This document shows positions 16,769 to 25,058 of a stretch of 41,888 bases of DNA, one piece after another. Position 1 is the first letter of the stretch. Each line of letters opens with the position of its first letter. The translations under genes were made by a program, and so were the position numbers. The notes below the pieces were generated by a model. The model saw only the letters and a list, made by a program, of their open reading frames with translations, had not been told where the DNA came from and did not search any database. The stretch is from Hyphomicrobiaceae bacterium (lineage in GTDB: Bacteria; Pseudomonadota; Alphaproteobacteria; Rhizobiales; Hyphomicrobiaceae): NCBI GenBank assembly GCA_023384095.1, contig JAHDXT010000033.1, positions 1-41,888 of the forward strand. The letters are read 5' to 3'.

Positions 16769-17521
16769 TCAGTGGATATGGCTGCCGCCGTTCACGTCGA
16801 TCGTCGCCCCTGTCACGAACGAAGCGAGCTCCGAGGCAAGGAACAGGCAGGCTCCGGCGACGTCTGCAGTCGTGCCAGCGCGTCCGAGCGGGATGCTGGC
16901 CAGGATCGCGTCGCGCCTGGCGCCGACGATGGCGCCGCCATGAATATCGGTTTCGACCAGGGACGGGCAGACGGCGTTGGCGCGGACGTTCTCCGGCCCG
17001 AACTCGCGCGCGATGGCCTTCGTCAGACTGATGACGCCGCCCTTCGCCGCGGCGTAGTGGGGCCCGCCGAAAACACCGCCGCCGCGCTGCGCTGCAACCG
17101 ATGCGATGTTGACGATCGACCCCGATCGCCGGGCCCGCATGGCCGGCATCACCGCCTGGCACATGTTGAAGACCCCACGCAGATTGACCTCCATCATGGC
17201 GTGGTACCCGGCTGGGCCGATCTCCATCAGCTTGCTGGGCGAGGCTGTGCCGGCGTTGTTGACGAGCACATCGATCCGACCGAACGCGTCCCGGATCTCT
17301 GAGGCGACCGTTCTGCATCGGGCGTGATCCGTGACATCGCAGGCCCAGCCTCGATGCCCTCCGCCCGCCAGCACCGCGGCGGCCTCGCGGCTGCGGGCCT
17401 CGTCCAGGTCGAGCACGGCGATCCGCGCTCCATGCTCCGCGAACATCCGGGCTATACCCCGGCCGATACCACGTTCGGACGCAGCCCCCGTCACGACACA
17501 GACCTTGCCTTCCAGCAGCAC
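16769..17521 (-). CDS. Short-chain dehydrogenase/reductase
   Basis: 250 residues, classical SDR fold. The cofactor loop is TGAASERGIGRGIA, Asp36-38 after the second strand (LDLDEARS) suggests NAD(H) preference, and NNAG is present. The catalytic residues are Ser141, Tyr156 and Lys160 (ASVAAQRG, PHYAAAKGG). It starts with GTG at 17521. It is transcribed away from the GntR regulator and has its own FadR-type operator at 17544-17556, 23 nt before its start, so it probably belongs to the same regulon as the TRAP cluster. Substrate is likely an alcohol or hydroxy acid; not determinable here. Confidence 0.92.
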   Translation of the reverse strand: MLLEGKVCVVTGAASERGIGRGIARMFAEHGARIAVLDLDEARSREAAAVLAGGGHRGWACDVTDHARCRTVASEIRDAFGRIDVLVNNAGTASPSKLMEIGPAGYHAMMEVNLRGVFNMCQAVMPAMRARRSGSIVNIASVAAQRGGGVFGGPHYAAAKGGVISLTKAIAREFGPENVRANAVCPSLVETDIHGGAIVGARRDAILASIPLGRAGTTADVAGACLFLASELASFVTGATIDVNGGSHIH

Positions 17522-17543
17522 AGGTTTTCTCCATGGTTGGACC

Positions 17544-17556
17544 TTGATCCGACCAA
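17544..17556. promoter_or_regulatory. FadR-type operator (TTGATCCGACCAA) before the SDR gene
   Basis: TTGATC-C-GACCAA is an inverted repeat with one mismatch around a central base. It matches the FCD-GntR core TGGTnnnACCA with one mismatch (A for G in the left arm). It lies 23-35 nt upstream of the SDR start codon and about 160 bp from a near-identical perfect site at the GntR gene. Confidence 0.6.
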
Positions 17557-17707
17557 TCTCGCAACTGACGCTCGGAATTTGTCAAGAGGCGACACAACAC
17601 CGTCAGCGAATTGCTCAACGAAAGTGAGATTATTGGAATATCGCTCGAAGGATTCGCGACTCGATTGGTTCGCCATGATTGACGCGCTGCGAGACTTGAT
17701 GCTAACA

Positions 17708-17720
17708 GTGGTCCGACCAC
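17708..17720. promoter_or_regulatory. FadR-type operator (GTGGTCCGACCAC) before the GntR gene
   Basis: A perfect palindrome with 6-bp arms and one central base. Its core TGGTCCGACCA equals the family-typical TGGTnnnACCA and is almost the E. coli FadR consensus. It ends 16 nt before the regulator's start codon, where a bound protein would block transcription or early elongation. Autoregulation is the likely function. Confidence 0.7.
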
Positions 17721-17736
17721 GAGCGGAGCGGAGCCG

Positions 17737-18486
17737 TTGTCGAGAAGCGAGGCCATCGCTGCACTGGACCTCTTGGACGCCCCCAAGCGCCGAGTGTTCG
17801 ACGACATCGTGGAGTTCCTGAAGGGTGAGATCGTCAGTGGTCGTCTGCGGCCCGGCGACAAGTTGAAGCCGGAACGGGAGCTCGCGGCGCAACTGCACGT
17901 CAGCCGCAGCAGTCTGCGCGAGGCGCTGAGAGCCCTCGAGATGCTCGACGTGGTCGAGATCAATCATGGCCAGGGCGTCTTCGTCCGGCTCCCCCAGCCG
18001 AGCCTGCTGTCGAAGACGTTCGGAACGCTGCTGTCGATGCAGCCCGGCGGCGACGAGGACGTCATGCAGGGCCGTATCGCGCTCGACTGCCAGGCAGCCA
18101 AGCTTGCGTGCCGCTTCGCGGACGAGACGGACTTCCTGCGCATGCGGCGCGCGCTGGATCGACTCGCCGATCCCGCCGCCGGGGCGGAGCTGCAGCGGGC
18201 CGACGCGGATCACGACTTTCACAGCGCGATCGTCGAGAGCACGAAGAACGCCACCATCGTCTTCCTTTACCGCGCGCTCGATGTCCTGCTGCGCCAAAGC
18301 CACATCGGCCGCTGGCGGCAGCTCGCTGGCCGGCCCGATCAGGCCGCGCGGCTGCACGAGGCGCATACCGCCATTTTCCTCGCCATCAAGTCGCGCCGGG
18401 AAAGCCGCGCCGCGCAGGCGATGGATGAGCATTTCGAGCTGATCCGGGAAATCTACTCCGAAATAAAGCGGGAGAATGCGCAGTGA
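17737..18486 (+). CDS. GntR-family transcriptional regulator, FadR (FCD) subfamily
   Basis: 249 residues. The winged helix-turn-helix (about residues 18-85) contains LRPGDKLKPERELAAQLHVSRSSLREALRALEMLDVVEINHGQGVFV in adjoining pieces, very FadR-like in the recognition helix. The C-terminal FCD ligand domain carries the metal-site pattern DADHDFHSAI, HEAHTAIF and MDEHFELI, so the effector is probably a carboxylate bound to a metal. The likely start is the TTG at 17737, with GGAG 8 nt upstream. Its stop overlaps the start of the MDR dehydrogenase (GTGA), so it heads the TRAP operon and probably represses it until the transported acid appears. Two matching operators are in the divergent region. 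Confidence 0.93.
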   Translation: MSRSEAIAALDLLDAPKRRVFDDIVEFLKGEIVSGRLRPGDKLKPERELAAQLHVSRSSLREALRALEMLDVVEINHGQGVFVRLPQPSLLSKTFGTLLSMQPGGDEDVMQGRIALDCQAAKLACRFADETDFLRMRRALDRLADPAAGAELQRADADHDFHSAIVESTKNATIVFLYRALDVLLRQSHIGRWRQLAGRPDQAARLHEAHTAIFLAIKSRRESRAAQAMDEHFELIREIYSEIKRENAQ

Positions 18487-19481
18487 GGACGACCGCGATC
18501 CGGATGACGCGCGATGCGGCATCGAATAAGCCCGAGTTCGACATCACCGTCGACAGCAGGGATCTCGAGATCAAGGACCACGAGGTCCTGGTGCGTACCA
18601 GGCAGGCGTCGGTCTGCGACGCGGATCTGCGCTACTGGAAGGGTATGGATTGGCCGCACGACCTGCCCCCCTTCGAATGGCCCGGCCACGAGGGCGGAGG
18701 CGAGGTCGTCGAGGTCGGCCGGCAGGTCAAGGATTTCAAGCCCGGCGACCGCGTGATGCTGTTCGGCCTCGACGGGTGCTGGAGCGAGTACTTCAAGTCG
18801 CCGGAACGGAACCTCTTCAAGGCGCCGGAGGGCCTCAGCGACGCCGTCGCCTACATGGGCGAGCCGATCGCCGTCGGCATGTACGGCGTATTCGCATCCG
18901 GCGTGAACCTCGGCGACGACGTCGCCGTGACGGGCCTCAACTTCCAGGGCCTCATTGCCGTCCAGGGACTGAAGGCGCGCGGCGCGCGGCGCGTGATCGC
19001 CATCGACTATTCCGACCGCCATCTGTCCATGGCCCGCGAGCTGGGCGCCGACATCACGATCAACTCGACTGAAGCCAATGCCATCGCGGAGGTGCGCGAG
19101 CTGACTTCGGGGATCGGCGTCGACGTATCCTACCACTCCTGTGGCTATTGGAATCCGCGCGCCGAGGAGTATTTCGACATCGCGCTCGAGATTGCCCGGG
19201 ACGAAGGCATTCTGACGTCGGTTCCTGACATCATGTCACCGATCCGCGCCAATCTCCATCGCTGCCACCACCACGCCATCGACGTGCGCTTCCCGGCCAT
19301 CATGCACCACGCCCCAGCCTTTCGGCAGCAGTGGGTGGGACGCGTGCTGCGCCCCGTCGCCGACGGCCTCATCGACATCGAGAAGCTGATTACCGCGCGC
19401 TTTCCAATGAAGGAGGCCGCGGCCGCAGTCGAACTTTTCAACACGGACGAGCATCAGGTGAAGATCGTGCTCACGATCTGA
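18483..19481 (+). CDS. MDR-family zinc-type dehydrogenase with altered nucleotide motif
   Basis: 332 residues. N-terminal GroES-like domain with catalytic-zinc candidates Cys45 (SVCDADLRYWKG), His69-Glu70 (GHEGGGEVVEVG) and Glu127 (GEPIAVG). The four-cysteine structural zinc lobe of alcohol dehydrogenases is absent. The Rossmann loop reads GLNFQGLIAV instead of GxGxxG, followed by VIAIDYSDRH with the Asp that normally binds NAD ribose. Starts at GTG overlapping the GntR stop (GGGAG 8 nt upstream), so it is translationally coupled. Probably oxidises a hydroxy compound related to the TRAP substrate; substrate unknown. Confidence 0.85.
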   Translation: MRTTAIRMTRDAASNKPEFDITVDSRDLEIKDHEVLVRTRQASVCDADLRYWKGMDWPHDLPPFEWPGHEGGGEVVEVGRQVKDFKPGDRVMLFGLDGCWSEYFKSPERNLFKAPEGLSDAVAYMGEPIAVGMYGVFASGVNLGDDVAVTGLNFQGLIAVQGLKARGARRVIAIDYSDRHLSMARELGADITINSTEANAIAEVRELTSGIGVDVSYHSCGYWNPRAEEYFDIALEIARDEGILTSVPDIMSPIRANLHRCHHHAIDVRFPAIMHHAPAFRQQWVGRVLRPVADGLIDIEKLITARFPMKEAAAAVELFNTDEHQVKIVLTI

Positions 19482-19545
19482 TCAAAACCAAGAAACCGAG
19501 GGGGAGCGCGACGTTCCCGGCTCAAGCGAAGGAGGATAAGTCAAG

Positions 19546-20580
19546 ATGAAATTCAAGTTTTCTTGCGTAGCCGCACTGGCTGCCATCATCGCGGCGGGGA
19601 CGCCGGCTGCTGCGCAAGTGCGCATCGACGTCCAGAGCACCTATCCGACCCGGCTGCTGCAGCTCGGCACCCTATCCGTTTCGCTCGCCGACAAGCTGAA
19701 GGAGATCGCGCCGGACGAGGTCCGTCTCCGCGTCGTCGAGCCGGGAGCGCTGGTACCAGCCGGAGAGGCCTTCGACGCCGCCTCGGCAGGCTCGATCGAC
19801 GCCTACTGGTCGAGCCCCGGATTCTGGACCGGCAAGGACGTCGCCTTCGCGCTGTTCGCAGCCGTGCCGTTCGGCCCGGAAGCATCGGAGCTGATCGCCT
19901 GGTACTACAAAGGCGGCGGTGCGGCACTGAACGCGGAGCTCTACGGGAAATACAATCTCGTCTCCATGCCGTGCGGCATCAGCGCGCCGGAGGCGTCCGG
20001 GTGGTTCCGAAAGGAGATCGCCAGCAAGGAGGATCTCAAGGGTCTGAAGATGCGCTTCTTCGGGCTCGGCGCGAAGGTGATGCAGCGCCTCGGCGTCGCC
20101 ACCCAGAGCCTCCCCGCGGGCGAGATCTTCCAGGCGCTCCAGCTCGGCACCATCGACGCGACCGAGTTCGGCATGCCGGCCATGGACCTCGAGCTCGGGT
20201 TCCACCAAGTGGCCAAGTTCTACTACTTCCCCGGCTGGCACCAGCCGGCCACTCTGCTCGAGCTGACCTTCAACAAGGCCAAATGGGAAAAGCTCTCGGA
20301 CCGGCAGCGCCGCCTGATCGAGATCGCCTGCGGCGACAACATCCGCGAATCCCTGGCGCTCGGCGAATCCGCACAGGTCGATGCCCTGAAGGCATTCGAA
20401 TCCAAGGGCGTCAAGATCAAGTCCTGGTCGCCGGAGTTCCTCGAGCTGTTCCGCACCGAATGGGATGCGGTGGTCGAGGAGGAAAAGGCCCGCAGCGCAA
20501 TGTTCGCGAAGGTGTGGAAGTCCTATTCGGCGTTCCGGGAAGGCTACGCGACCTGGAGCAGCCTGGCGTACCCGCGCTGA
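19546..20580 (+). CDS. dctP: TRAP transporter substrate-binding protein (DctP family), cluster 1
   Basis: 344 residues with a Sec signal peptide (KFSCVAALAAIIAAGTPAAA, cut before QVRID). DctP-family signatures are LKGLKMRFFGLGAKVMQRLG, LPAGEIFQALQLGTIDATEF and ELGFHQVAKFYYFPGWHQP. The last resembles the binding proteins for 2-oxo acids and lactate (TakP-type). A strong ribosome site AAGGAGG precedes the ATG. Periplasmic capture of an organic acid for the DctQ/DctM permease just downstream, with a hairpin at 20598-20627 between the genes. Ligand unknown; the neighbouring hydroxy-acid enzymes argue for a hydroxy- or oxo-carboxylate. Confidence 0.93.
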   Translation: MKFKFSCVAALAAIIAAGTPAAAQVRIDVQSTYPTRLLQLGTLSVSLADKLKEIAPDEVRLRVVEPGALVPAGEAFDAASAGSIDAYWSSPGFWTGKDVAFALFAAVPFGPEASELIAWYYKGGGAALNAELYGKYNLVSMPCGISAPEASGWFRKEIASKEDLKGLKMRFFGLGAKVMQRLGVATQSLPAGEIFQALQLGTIDATEFGMPAMDLELGFHQVAKFYYFPGWHQPATLLELTFNKAKWEKLSDRQRRLIEIACGDNIRESLALGESAQVDALKAFESKGVKIKSWSPEFLELFRTEWDAVVEEEKARSAMFAKVWKSYSAFREGYATWSSLAYPR

Positions 20581-20597
20581 GCCTTGACAACGCCAGT

Positions 20598-20627
20598 GCC
20601 GGACTGCCCGCCCCAGGTCAGTCCGGC
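20598..20627 (+). promoter_or_regulatory. Hairpin between dctP and dctQ (cluster 1)
   Basis: Perfect 9-bp arms GCCGGACTG (20598-20606) and CAGTCCGGC (20619-20627) around a 12-base loop, in the 65-nt gap after dctP. Probably stabilises the dctP 3' end or reduces readthrough, so that the binding protein exceeds the permease, a pattern also seen at 37075-37100. Confidence 0.6.
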
Positions 20628-20645
20628 GATACCGGGGAGGTTCCG

Positions 20646-21203
20646 ATGGCGGCAATGCTCCATTTCGCATCCGGGGTTCATGCACTCCTGAAAGCGATCG
20701 CGTCCATCGCCAGCGGTCTCACGATCGTAATGGCCGCCGTCATCTGTCTCGACGTCGTGACGCGGCGCATGGGGTATCAGGTGCCGGGGCTCGGCTCGAC
20801 CCGGCTTCAGGAGATCGAGTGGCATTTCCACACGGCGCTATTCGCCCTGTGGATCGGCTACGGCTATCTCCGCAACGCGCATGTTCGCGTCGATGTCGTC
20901 GCCGGCTCGCTCCCGGTTCGCCGGCGCATGTGGATCGAGCTTGTCTGCTGTCTCCTTCTGGCGCTGCCCTACGCAGTGATGGTCTCCTATTTCGGCGTGG
21001 CCTACGCAATGCAGTCCTATGCCCAGATGGAGAGCTCCGCCTCGCCCGTGGGACTTCCGATGCGCTGGATCATCAAGAGCGTGCTGGCCGTCGGCCTTTG
21101 CCTGCTGACACTCGCCGTGCTCGCCACGGTGTCGCGCCTGGTCGTGGCGCTCTTCGGCAGCGCCCCTCTGGCCGGTCGAGCGGCCGAGGCGGTCAGGATC
21201 TGA
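20646..21203 (+). CDS. dctQ: TRAP transporter small permease (DctQ family), cluster 1
   Basis: 185 residues from the ATG at 20646, with GGGGAGG immediately upstream. Four membrane segments are visible (IASGLTIVMAAVICLDVVTRR, WHFHTALFALWIGYGYL, MWIELVCCLLLALPYAVMVSYFG in part, and IIKSVLAVGLCLLTLAVLATV). The DctQ signature with a conserved Glu in LQEIEWHFHTALFALWIGYGYLRNAHVRVDV is present. Forms the membrane complex with DctM, 7 nt downstream. The reading frame is open far upstream inside dctP but that part is a shadow. Confidence 0.93.
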   Translation: MAAMLHFASGVHALLKAIASIASGLTIVMAAVICLDVVTRRMGYQVPGLGSTRLQEIEWHFHTALFALWIGYGYLRNAHVRVDVVAGSLPVRRRMWIELVCCLLLALPYAVMVSYFGVAYAMQSYAQMESSASPVGLPMRWIIKSVLAVGLCLLTLAVLATVSRLVVALFGSAPLAGRAAEAVRI

Positions 21204-21210
21204 GCGCGCC

Positions 21211-22593
21211 ATGACCTACCTCGTCGACCATCTCGCTATCCTGATGTTCGTGACGCTTGCTGGCCTGATTTTTGTCGGCTTTCCGGTCGCATTCGTCCTG
21301 GCCGGCACCGGGCTCGCATTCGGTCTTCTCGGCTGGATCTTCGACGTCTTCAACCCCTTGCAGTTCTTCAATATCCTGCCGAGGATCTGGGGCGGCATCG
21401 CGCACAATCAGGTCCTCGTAGCGGTGCCGATGTTCATCGTCATGGGCACCGTCCTCGAGCGCAGCGGTGTCGCCAAGCAGCTCCTCATCTGCCTCCAGAT
21501 CCTTCTGCGGCGCACGCCTGCGGGGCTGGCGCTGGCCGTCACCCTGATGGGGACCATCATGGCGGCTACCACCGGCATCGTCGGCGCGTCCGTCGTCATG
21601 CTCGCGCTCATTGCCCTGCCGACAATGGTAGAGCGGGGCTACGACAAGCGGCTCGCCGCGGGCACGATCGCGGCCTCGGGCACGCTCGGCATCCTCATTC
21701 CGCCTTCGATCATGCTGATCGTGATCGCCGACCAGATCCAGGTCCCGGTCGGGACCCTGTTCATGGGCGCCATGGTGCCGGGCCTCATGCTGTCGGCCCT
21801 CTATACCGTGTTCATTCTCATGGTCGGCGCGCTGGCGCCGCACCGGGCGCCGCCGCTCGCCTCCGATGCCGGTCCGCAGACCGCAGTCGAGTTAATCGTC
21901 CTGGTGGTAAAGAGCCTCATAGCCCCCAGTGTGCTGATCCTCCTCGTCCTGGGCTCAATCTTCCTCGGCTGGGCGACGCCGACCGAAGCTTCCGGTATTG
22001 GCGTGATCGGTGCGCTGGCGATCGCCTGGATGAACCGTTCGCTGTCGCGCGAGGCTCTTTGGGAGGCCATAGATTCCGCAGCGCTGACGAATGCGATGGT
22101 GTTCTTCGTCATCATGGGCGCTACGGTCTTCTCCTACGTGTTCCGCGCGCTGGGCGGGGACGATCTCGTCATCGACCTGCTCGCCGCCGCCGGCATCCGG
22201 GACGGCTGGTCGATCCTGATCTTCCTCATGGTGCTCGTGTTCCTGATGGGGTTCTTCTTCGATTGGATCGAGATCATTCTGATCGTCCTGCCGATCTTCG
22301 CGCCCGTGCTGCAGCAGGTCGACTTCAGCCAGCACGGTATCGCGACCACCCACGCCTTCCTCACCTGGTTCGCCATCTCGCTGTCCGTGATCCTCCAGAC
22401 CTCGTTCCTGACGCCGCCGTTCGCGATCTCGCTGTTCTTCCTCAAGGGGGCCATGCCGGGCGTCCTGACGGTCAAGGACACCTACATCGGCGTCATCCCC
22501 TTCGTTGCCATCCAGCTCGTCGCCGTGGCGCTGGTAGTCGCGCTTCCGGAGCTAGCGCTGTGGCTGCCGCGAATCCTGGGTTATTTCGATTAG
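21211..22593 (+). CDS. dctM: TRAP transporter large permease (DctM family), cluster 1
   Basis: 460 residues, about 12 membrane segments. DctM signatures include FVGFPVAFVLAGTGLAFGLL, VLVAVPMFIVMGTVLERSGVAKQLL, TTGIVGASVVMLALIALPTMVERGYDKRLAAGTI, and the C-terminal LQTSFLTPPFAISLFFLKGAMP. This is the sodium-driven channel part of the transporter, forming one unit with the DctP and DctQ genes just upstream. Standard length, unlike the larger DctM at 34942. The next gene begins after 174 nt. Confidence 0.95.
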   Translation: MTYLVDHLAILMFVTLAGLIFVGFPVAFVLAGTGLAFGLLGWIFDVFNPLQFFNILPRIWGGIAHNQVLVAVPMFIVMGTVLERSGVAKQLLICLQILLRRTPAGLALAVTLMGTIMAATTGIVGASVVMLALIALPTMVERGYDKRLAAGTIAASGTLGILIPPSIMLIVIADQIQVPVGTLFMGAMVPGLMLSALYTVFILMVGALAPHRAPPLASDAGPQTAVELIVLVVKSLIAPSVLILLVLGSIFLGWATPTEASGIGVIGALAIAWMNRSLSREALWEAIDSAALTNAMVFFVIMGATVFSYVFRALGGDDLVIDLLAAAGIRDGWSILIFLMVLVFLMGFFFDWIEIILIVLPIFAPVLQQVDFSQHGIATTHAFLTWFAISLSVILQTSFLTPPFAISLFFLKGAMPGVLTVKDTYIGVIPFVAIQLVAVALVVALPELALWLPRILGYFD

Positions 22594-22767
22594 TGTTTCA
22601 GTCTCCGGTTCCGCGAGCCATCCATCATCCCCGATGCGCCGCAGGGTGAAGCGGTCCGGCGCTGATCCGGGTACGGCAGCGCGATGCAGACCTGCGCGGG
22701 GCTAGGTGGATCGACGCAACGATTGGCGCTAGTCTCTCGCGCAATCGCGAACTCCAGGTCGATCGAG

Positions 22768-23730
22768 ATGATCCCACTCGCCGCGCTTCAATCCACCGCC
22801 GAGCAGCTCATGGCCAAGGCGGCCATCGAGATCCCCGAGGACTATCTTGCCGGTTTGCGCCGATGCGCCGACACGGAGAAGGGCGATCTGTCGGCCTTCG
22901 TCATCAGGGCCATGCTCGACAACTACGAGGCGGCCAAGGAGGACCGGCGCGCCATGTGCGGCGATACAGGCTGCCCGCGCTGGTACGTGAAGATCGGCAA
23001 CGACGCGCGCATCGAGGGCGGCCCTGTCGCGCTCGAGGCCACTCTGCGCCGCGCCACCGCCAAGGCCACCCTGGACGTGCCGCTGAGGCCCAACCGCGTC
23101 CACCCGCTCTGGCGCACCGACCACAACAACAACGTCGGCATCAACGCGCCCGAGATCGAGTACGCCTTTCATCCCGGTGCGGACTGGGTCGAGCTCACGA
23201 CCGTGCACAAGGGCGGCCTGTTCGGCTCCGACTACCGCATGCTGTTCCCCGGCGACGGCATCGACGGCATCAGACGCTTCTATCTCGACACGCTGATCGC
23301 CTTCGGCAAGCGCGGTCTCGCCTGCCAGCCGGCCATCGTCGGCGTCGGGCTCGGCGGCTCCAAGGACGCTTGCATGGTGCTTGGCAAGCAGGCCTCGTGC
23401 CTGCGCGTGGTCGGATCGCGCAACCCCGACCCCAGGATCGCGGAGCTCGAGGACGAGCTGAAGACGCTCGGCAACTCGATCGGCATGGGCGCCATGGGCT
23501 TCATGGGATCCTCGATGGTCGTCGCCTGTCATGTCGAGGTCGGCTACTGCCATACCGGCGGCATGCCCATGAGCGTGCACATGTTCTGCCTGTCGTCCCG
23601 CCGCGCCGCCGCGCGCCTCCACGCCGACGGCCGGGCCGAGTACCGCACCGATCCGGCATGGTTCACGGACTACTCGCGCCGGGCGACCGTCGAGTGGGAA
23701 CGGCCGGCCGAGGCCGAGGCTGCGGAGTAA
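22768..23730 (+). CDS. Class I fumarase / tartrate dehydratase alpha-subunit-like protein, no beta subunit nearby
   Basis: 320 residues from the ATG at 22768. It resembles the alpha (iron-sulfur) subunit of two-part class I hydratases (TtdA, FumA N-terminal half). The three expected cluster cysteines are in place: Cys64 (MCGDTGCP), Cys186 (ACQPAIVGVGLGG) and Cys261 (YCHTGG). The family also shows a basic/asparagine-rich HPLWRTDHNNNVGINAP segment and KGGLFGSDYRML in place of the usual KGxGSEN. No beta subunit (about 200 residues, TtdB/FumA C-terminal) follows; the next gene is a dehydrogenase. Probably dehydrates or hydrates a dicarboxylic hydroxy acid taken up by the TRAP system, needing a beta subunit from elsewhere or working alone. 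Confidence 0.82.
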   Translation: MIPLAALQSTAEQLMAKAAIEIPEDYLAGLRRCADTEKGDLSAFVIRAMLDNYEAAKEDRRAMCGDTGCPRWYVKIGNDARIEGGPVALEATLRRATAKATLDVPLRPNRVHPLWRTDHNNNVGINAPEIEYAFHPGADWVELTTVHKGGLFGSDYRMLFPGDGIDGIRRFYLDTLIAFGKRGLACQPAIVGVGLGGSKDACMVLGKQASCLRVVGSRNPDPRIAELEDELKTLGNSIGMGAMGFMGSSMVVACHVEVGYCHTGGMPMSVHMFCLSSRRAAARLHADGRAEYRTDPAWFTDYSRRATVEWERPAEAEAAE

Positions 23731-23824
23731 TCCCCACTCCCCGCGAGCGGAGACAACAGGCAGCGGGTTGGCGGCGATTGCCCGTCGTCCTAATGTGAGA
23801 TCAGCCGAAACGGGAGAAACGTCC

Positions 23825-24922
23825 ATGCGCGCCGCAGTGCTGACCGCCGTCAACAAGCCGCTCGAAATCCTCGACCTGGAGCAGGAGGGCCCCAAGGCAG
23901 GGGAGGCCCGCGTCAAGGTCAGGGCCGCCGGGGTGTGCATGAGCGACTGGCACATCATGAACGGCGACTGGCCGCTGCCGCTGCCGATGGTGCTCGGCCA
24001 CGAGGCCGCCGGCGAGGTGGTCGAGACCGGTCCCGGCGTCACGCACGTGAAATCCGGCGATCACGTCATCTTCTCGTTCCGCCCGCATTGCGGGCATTGC
24101 GCCTATTGCTCCCAGGGCCGCACGGTCCTGTGCACGGGCCACAACGACACGGCGCGCTGGCACATGCACGACGGCACGTCGCGCGTGAAGCTCAACGGCG
24201 AGCCGGTCAACGTGATGGCCCGCATCGGCACGTTCTCCGAATACGTCGTCTGCCCCGCCGAGCAGCTCGTGACCGTCCGCCGCGACCTGCCGTGGACGCA
24301 TGCGGCGATCATCGGCTGCAGCGTCGCCACCGGCGTCGGCGCCGTGATCCGGCATGCGCAGGTGCCGGCCGGCGCCTCGGTGCTCGTGATCGGCTGCGGC
24401 GGCGTCGGGCTCAATGTCGTGCAAGGCGCGAGGCTCGCCGGCGCGAGGACCATCATCGCCGCCGACCTGCTCGACAACAAGCTGCAGTACGCCCGGCAGT
24501 TCGGCGCCACGCACACCGTCAACGCGCGCGAGGAGGACGTGGTGAAGCGCGTGCGCGACCTGACCAACGGCCTCGGCGTCGATTATGCCTTCGATGCGAT
24601 CGGCAGCCCGGCGACGGCGGTGCAGATCGTCGATGCCGTCGCGCCCGCCGGCCACGCGGTGCTGGTCGGCATTCCGGCCTACAGCGCCACGGCGCCGATC
24701 GGCCTGTCGAACATGGTCTACCTGGAGAAGAAGCTGACCGGCACCTATTACGGCTCGGTGCGCCCGAGCATCGATTTCGGCGTGCTGGCGGACCTCGACA
24801 TGGACAAGCGCATCAACCTCGACGACCTGATCAGCCGGACCTATCGCTTCGACGAGATCAACGAGGGGTTCCGCCTGCTGACGTCGGGCAGCGTCGCCCG
24901 CGGGGTCATCGTGTTCGATTGA
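23825..24922 (+). CDS. Zinc-dependent alcohol dehydrogenase (MDR family)
   Basis: 365 residues from the ATG at 23825 with GGGAG upstream. Catalytic zinc ligands: Cys38 (GVCMSDWHIMNGDW) and His59-Glu60 (GHEAAGEVVETG). Structural zinc cysteines 89, 92, 95 and 103 (CGHCAYCSQGRTVLC). NAD loop GCGGVGLNVVQGARL with the ribose-binding Asp in AADLLDNKL. Unlike the MDR protein at 18483, this one has a complete zinc lobe and nucleotide motif. Resembles class III-type or aryl/short-chain alcohol dehydrogenases. Lies between the dehydratase-like gene and a CoA-transferase, so it may act on an intermediate of the same pathway. Confidence 0.92.
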   Translation: MRAAVLTAVNKPLEILDLEQEGPKAGEARVKVRAAGVCMSDWHIMNGDWPLPLPMVLGHEAAGEVVETGPGVTHVKSGDHVIFSFRPHCGHCAYCSQGRTVLCTGHNDTARWHMHDGTSRVKLNGEPVNVMARIGTFSEYVVCPAEQLVTVRRDLPWTHAAIIGCSVATGVGAVIRHAQVPAGASVLVIGCGGVGLNVVQGARLAGARTIIAADLLDNKLQYARQFGATHTVNAREEDVVKRVRDLTNGLGVDYAFDAIGSPATAVQIVDAVAPAGHAVLVGIPAYSATAPIGLSNMVYLEKKLTGTYYGSVRPSIDFGVLADLDMDKRINLDDLISRTYRFDEINEGFRLLTSGSVARGVIVFD

Positions 24923-25058
24923 TGCGGGCCCGCAAGGGTGACGTCTCGAGCCCTCCCTCGACGGGGAGGTCGGCGCGTCGGGCGGCAAGCGCGATGCGCG
25001 GGCCGGGTGCAGCCCGGAAGGCCAGCCTCCACTTCGCCCTGCAGGGGGAGCCGACGAC

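Noticed and set aside
22594-22767. Upstream extension of the hydratase-like gene to 22684
   Set aside because: The extra 28 residues have no family similarity; the ATG at 22768 opens the conserved domain.
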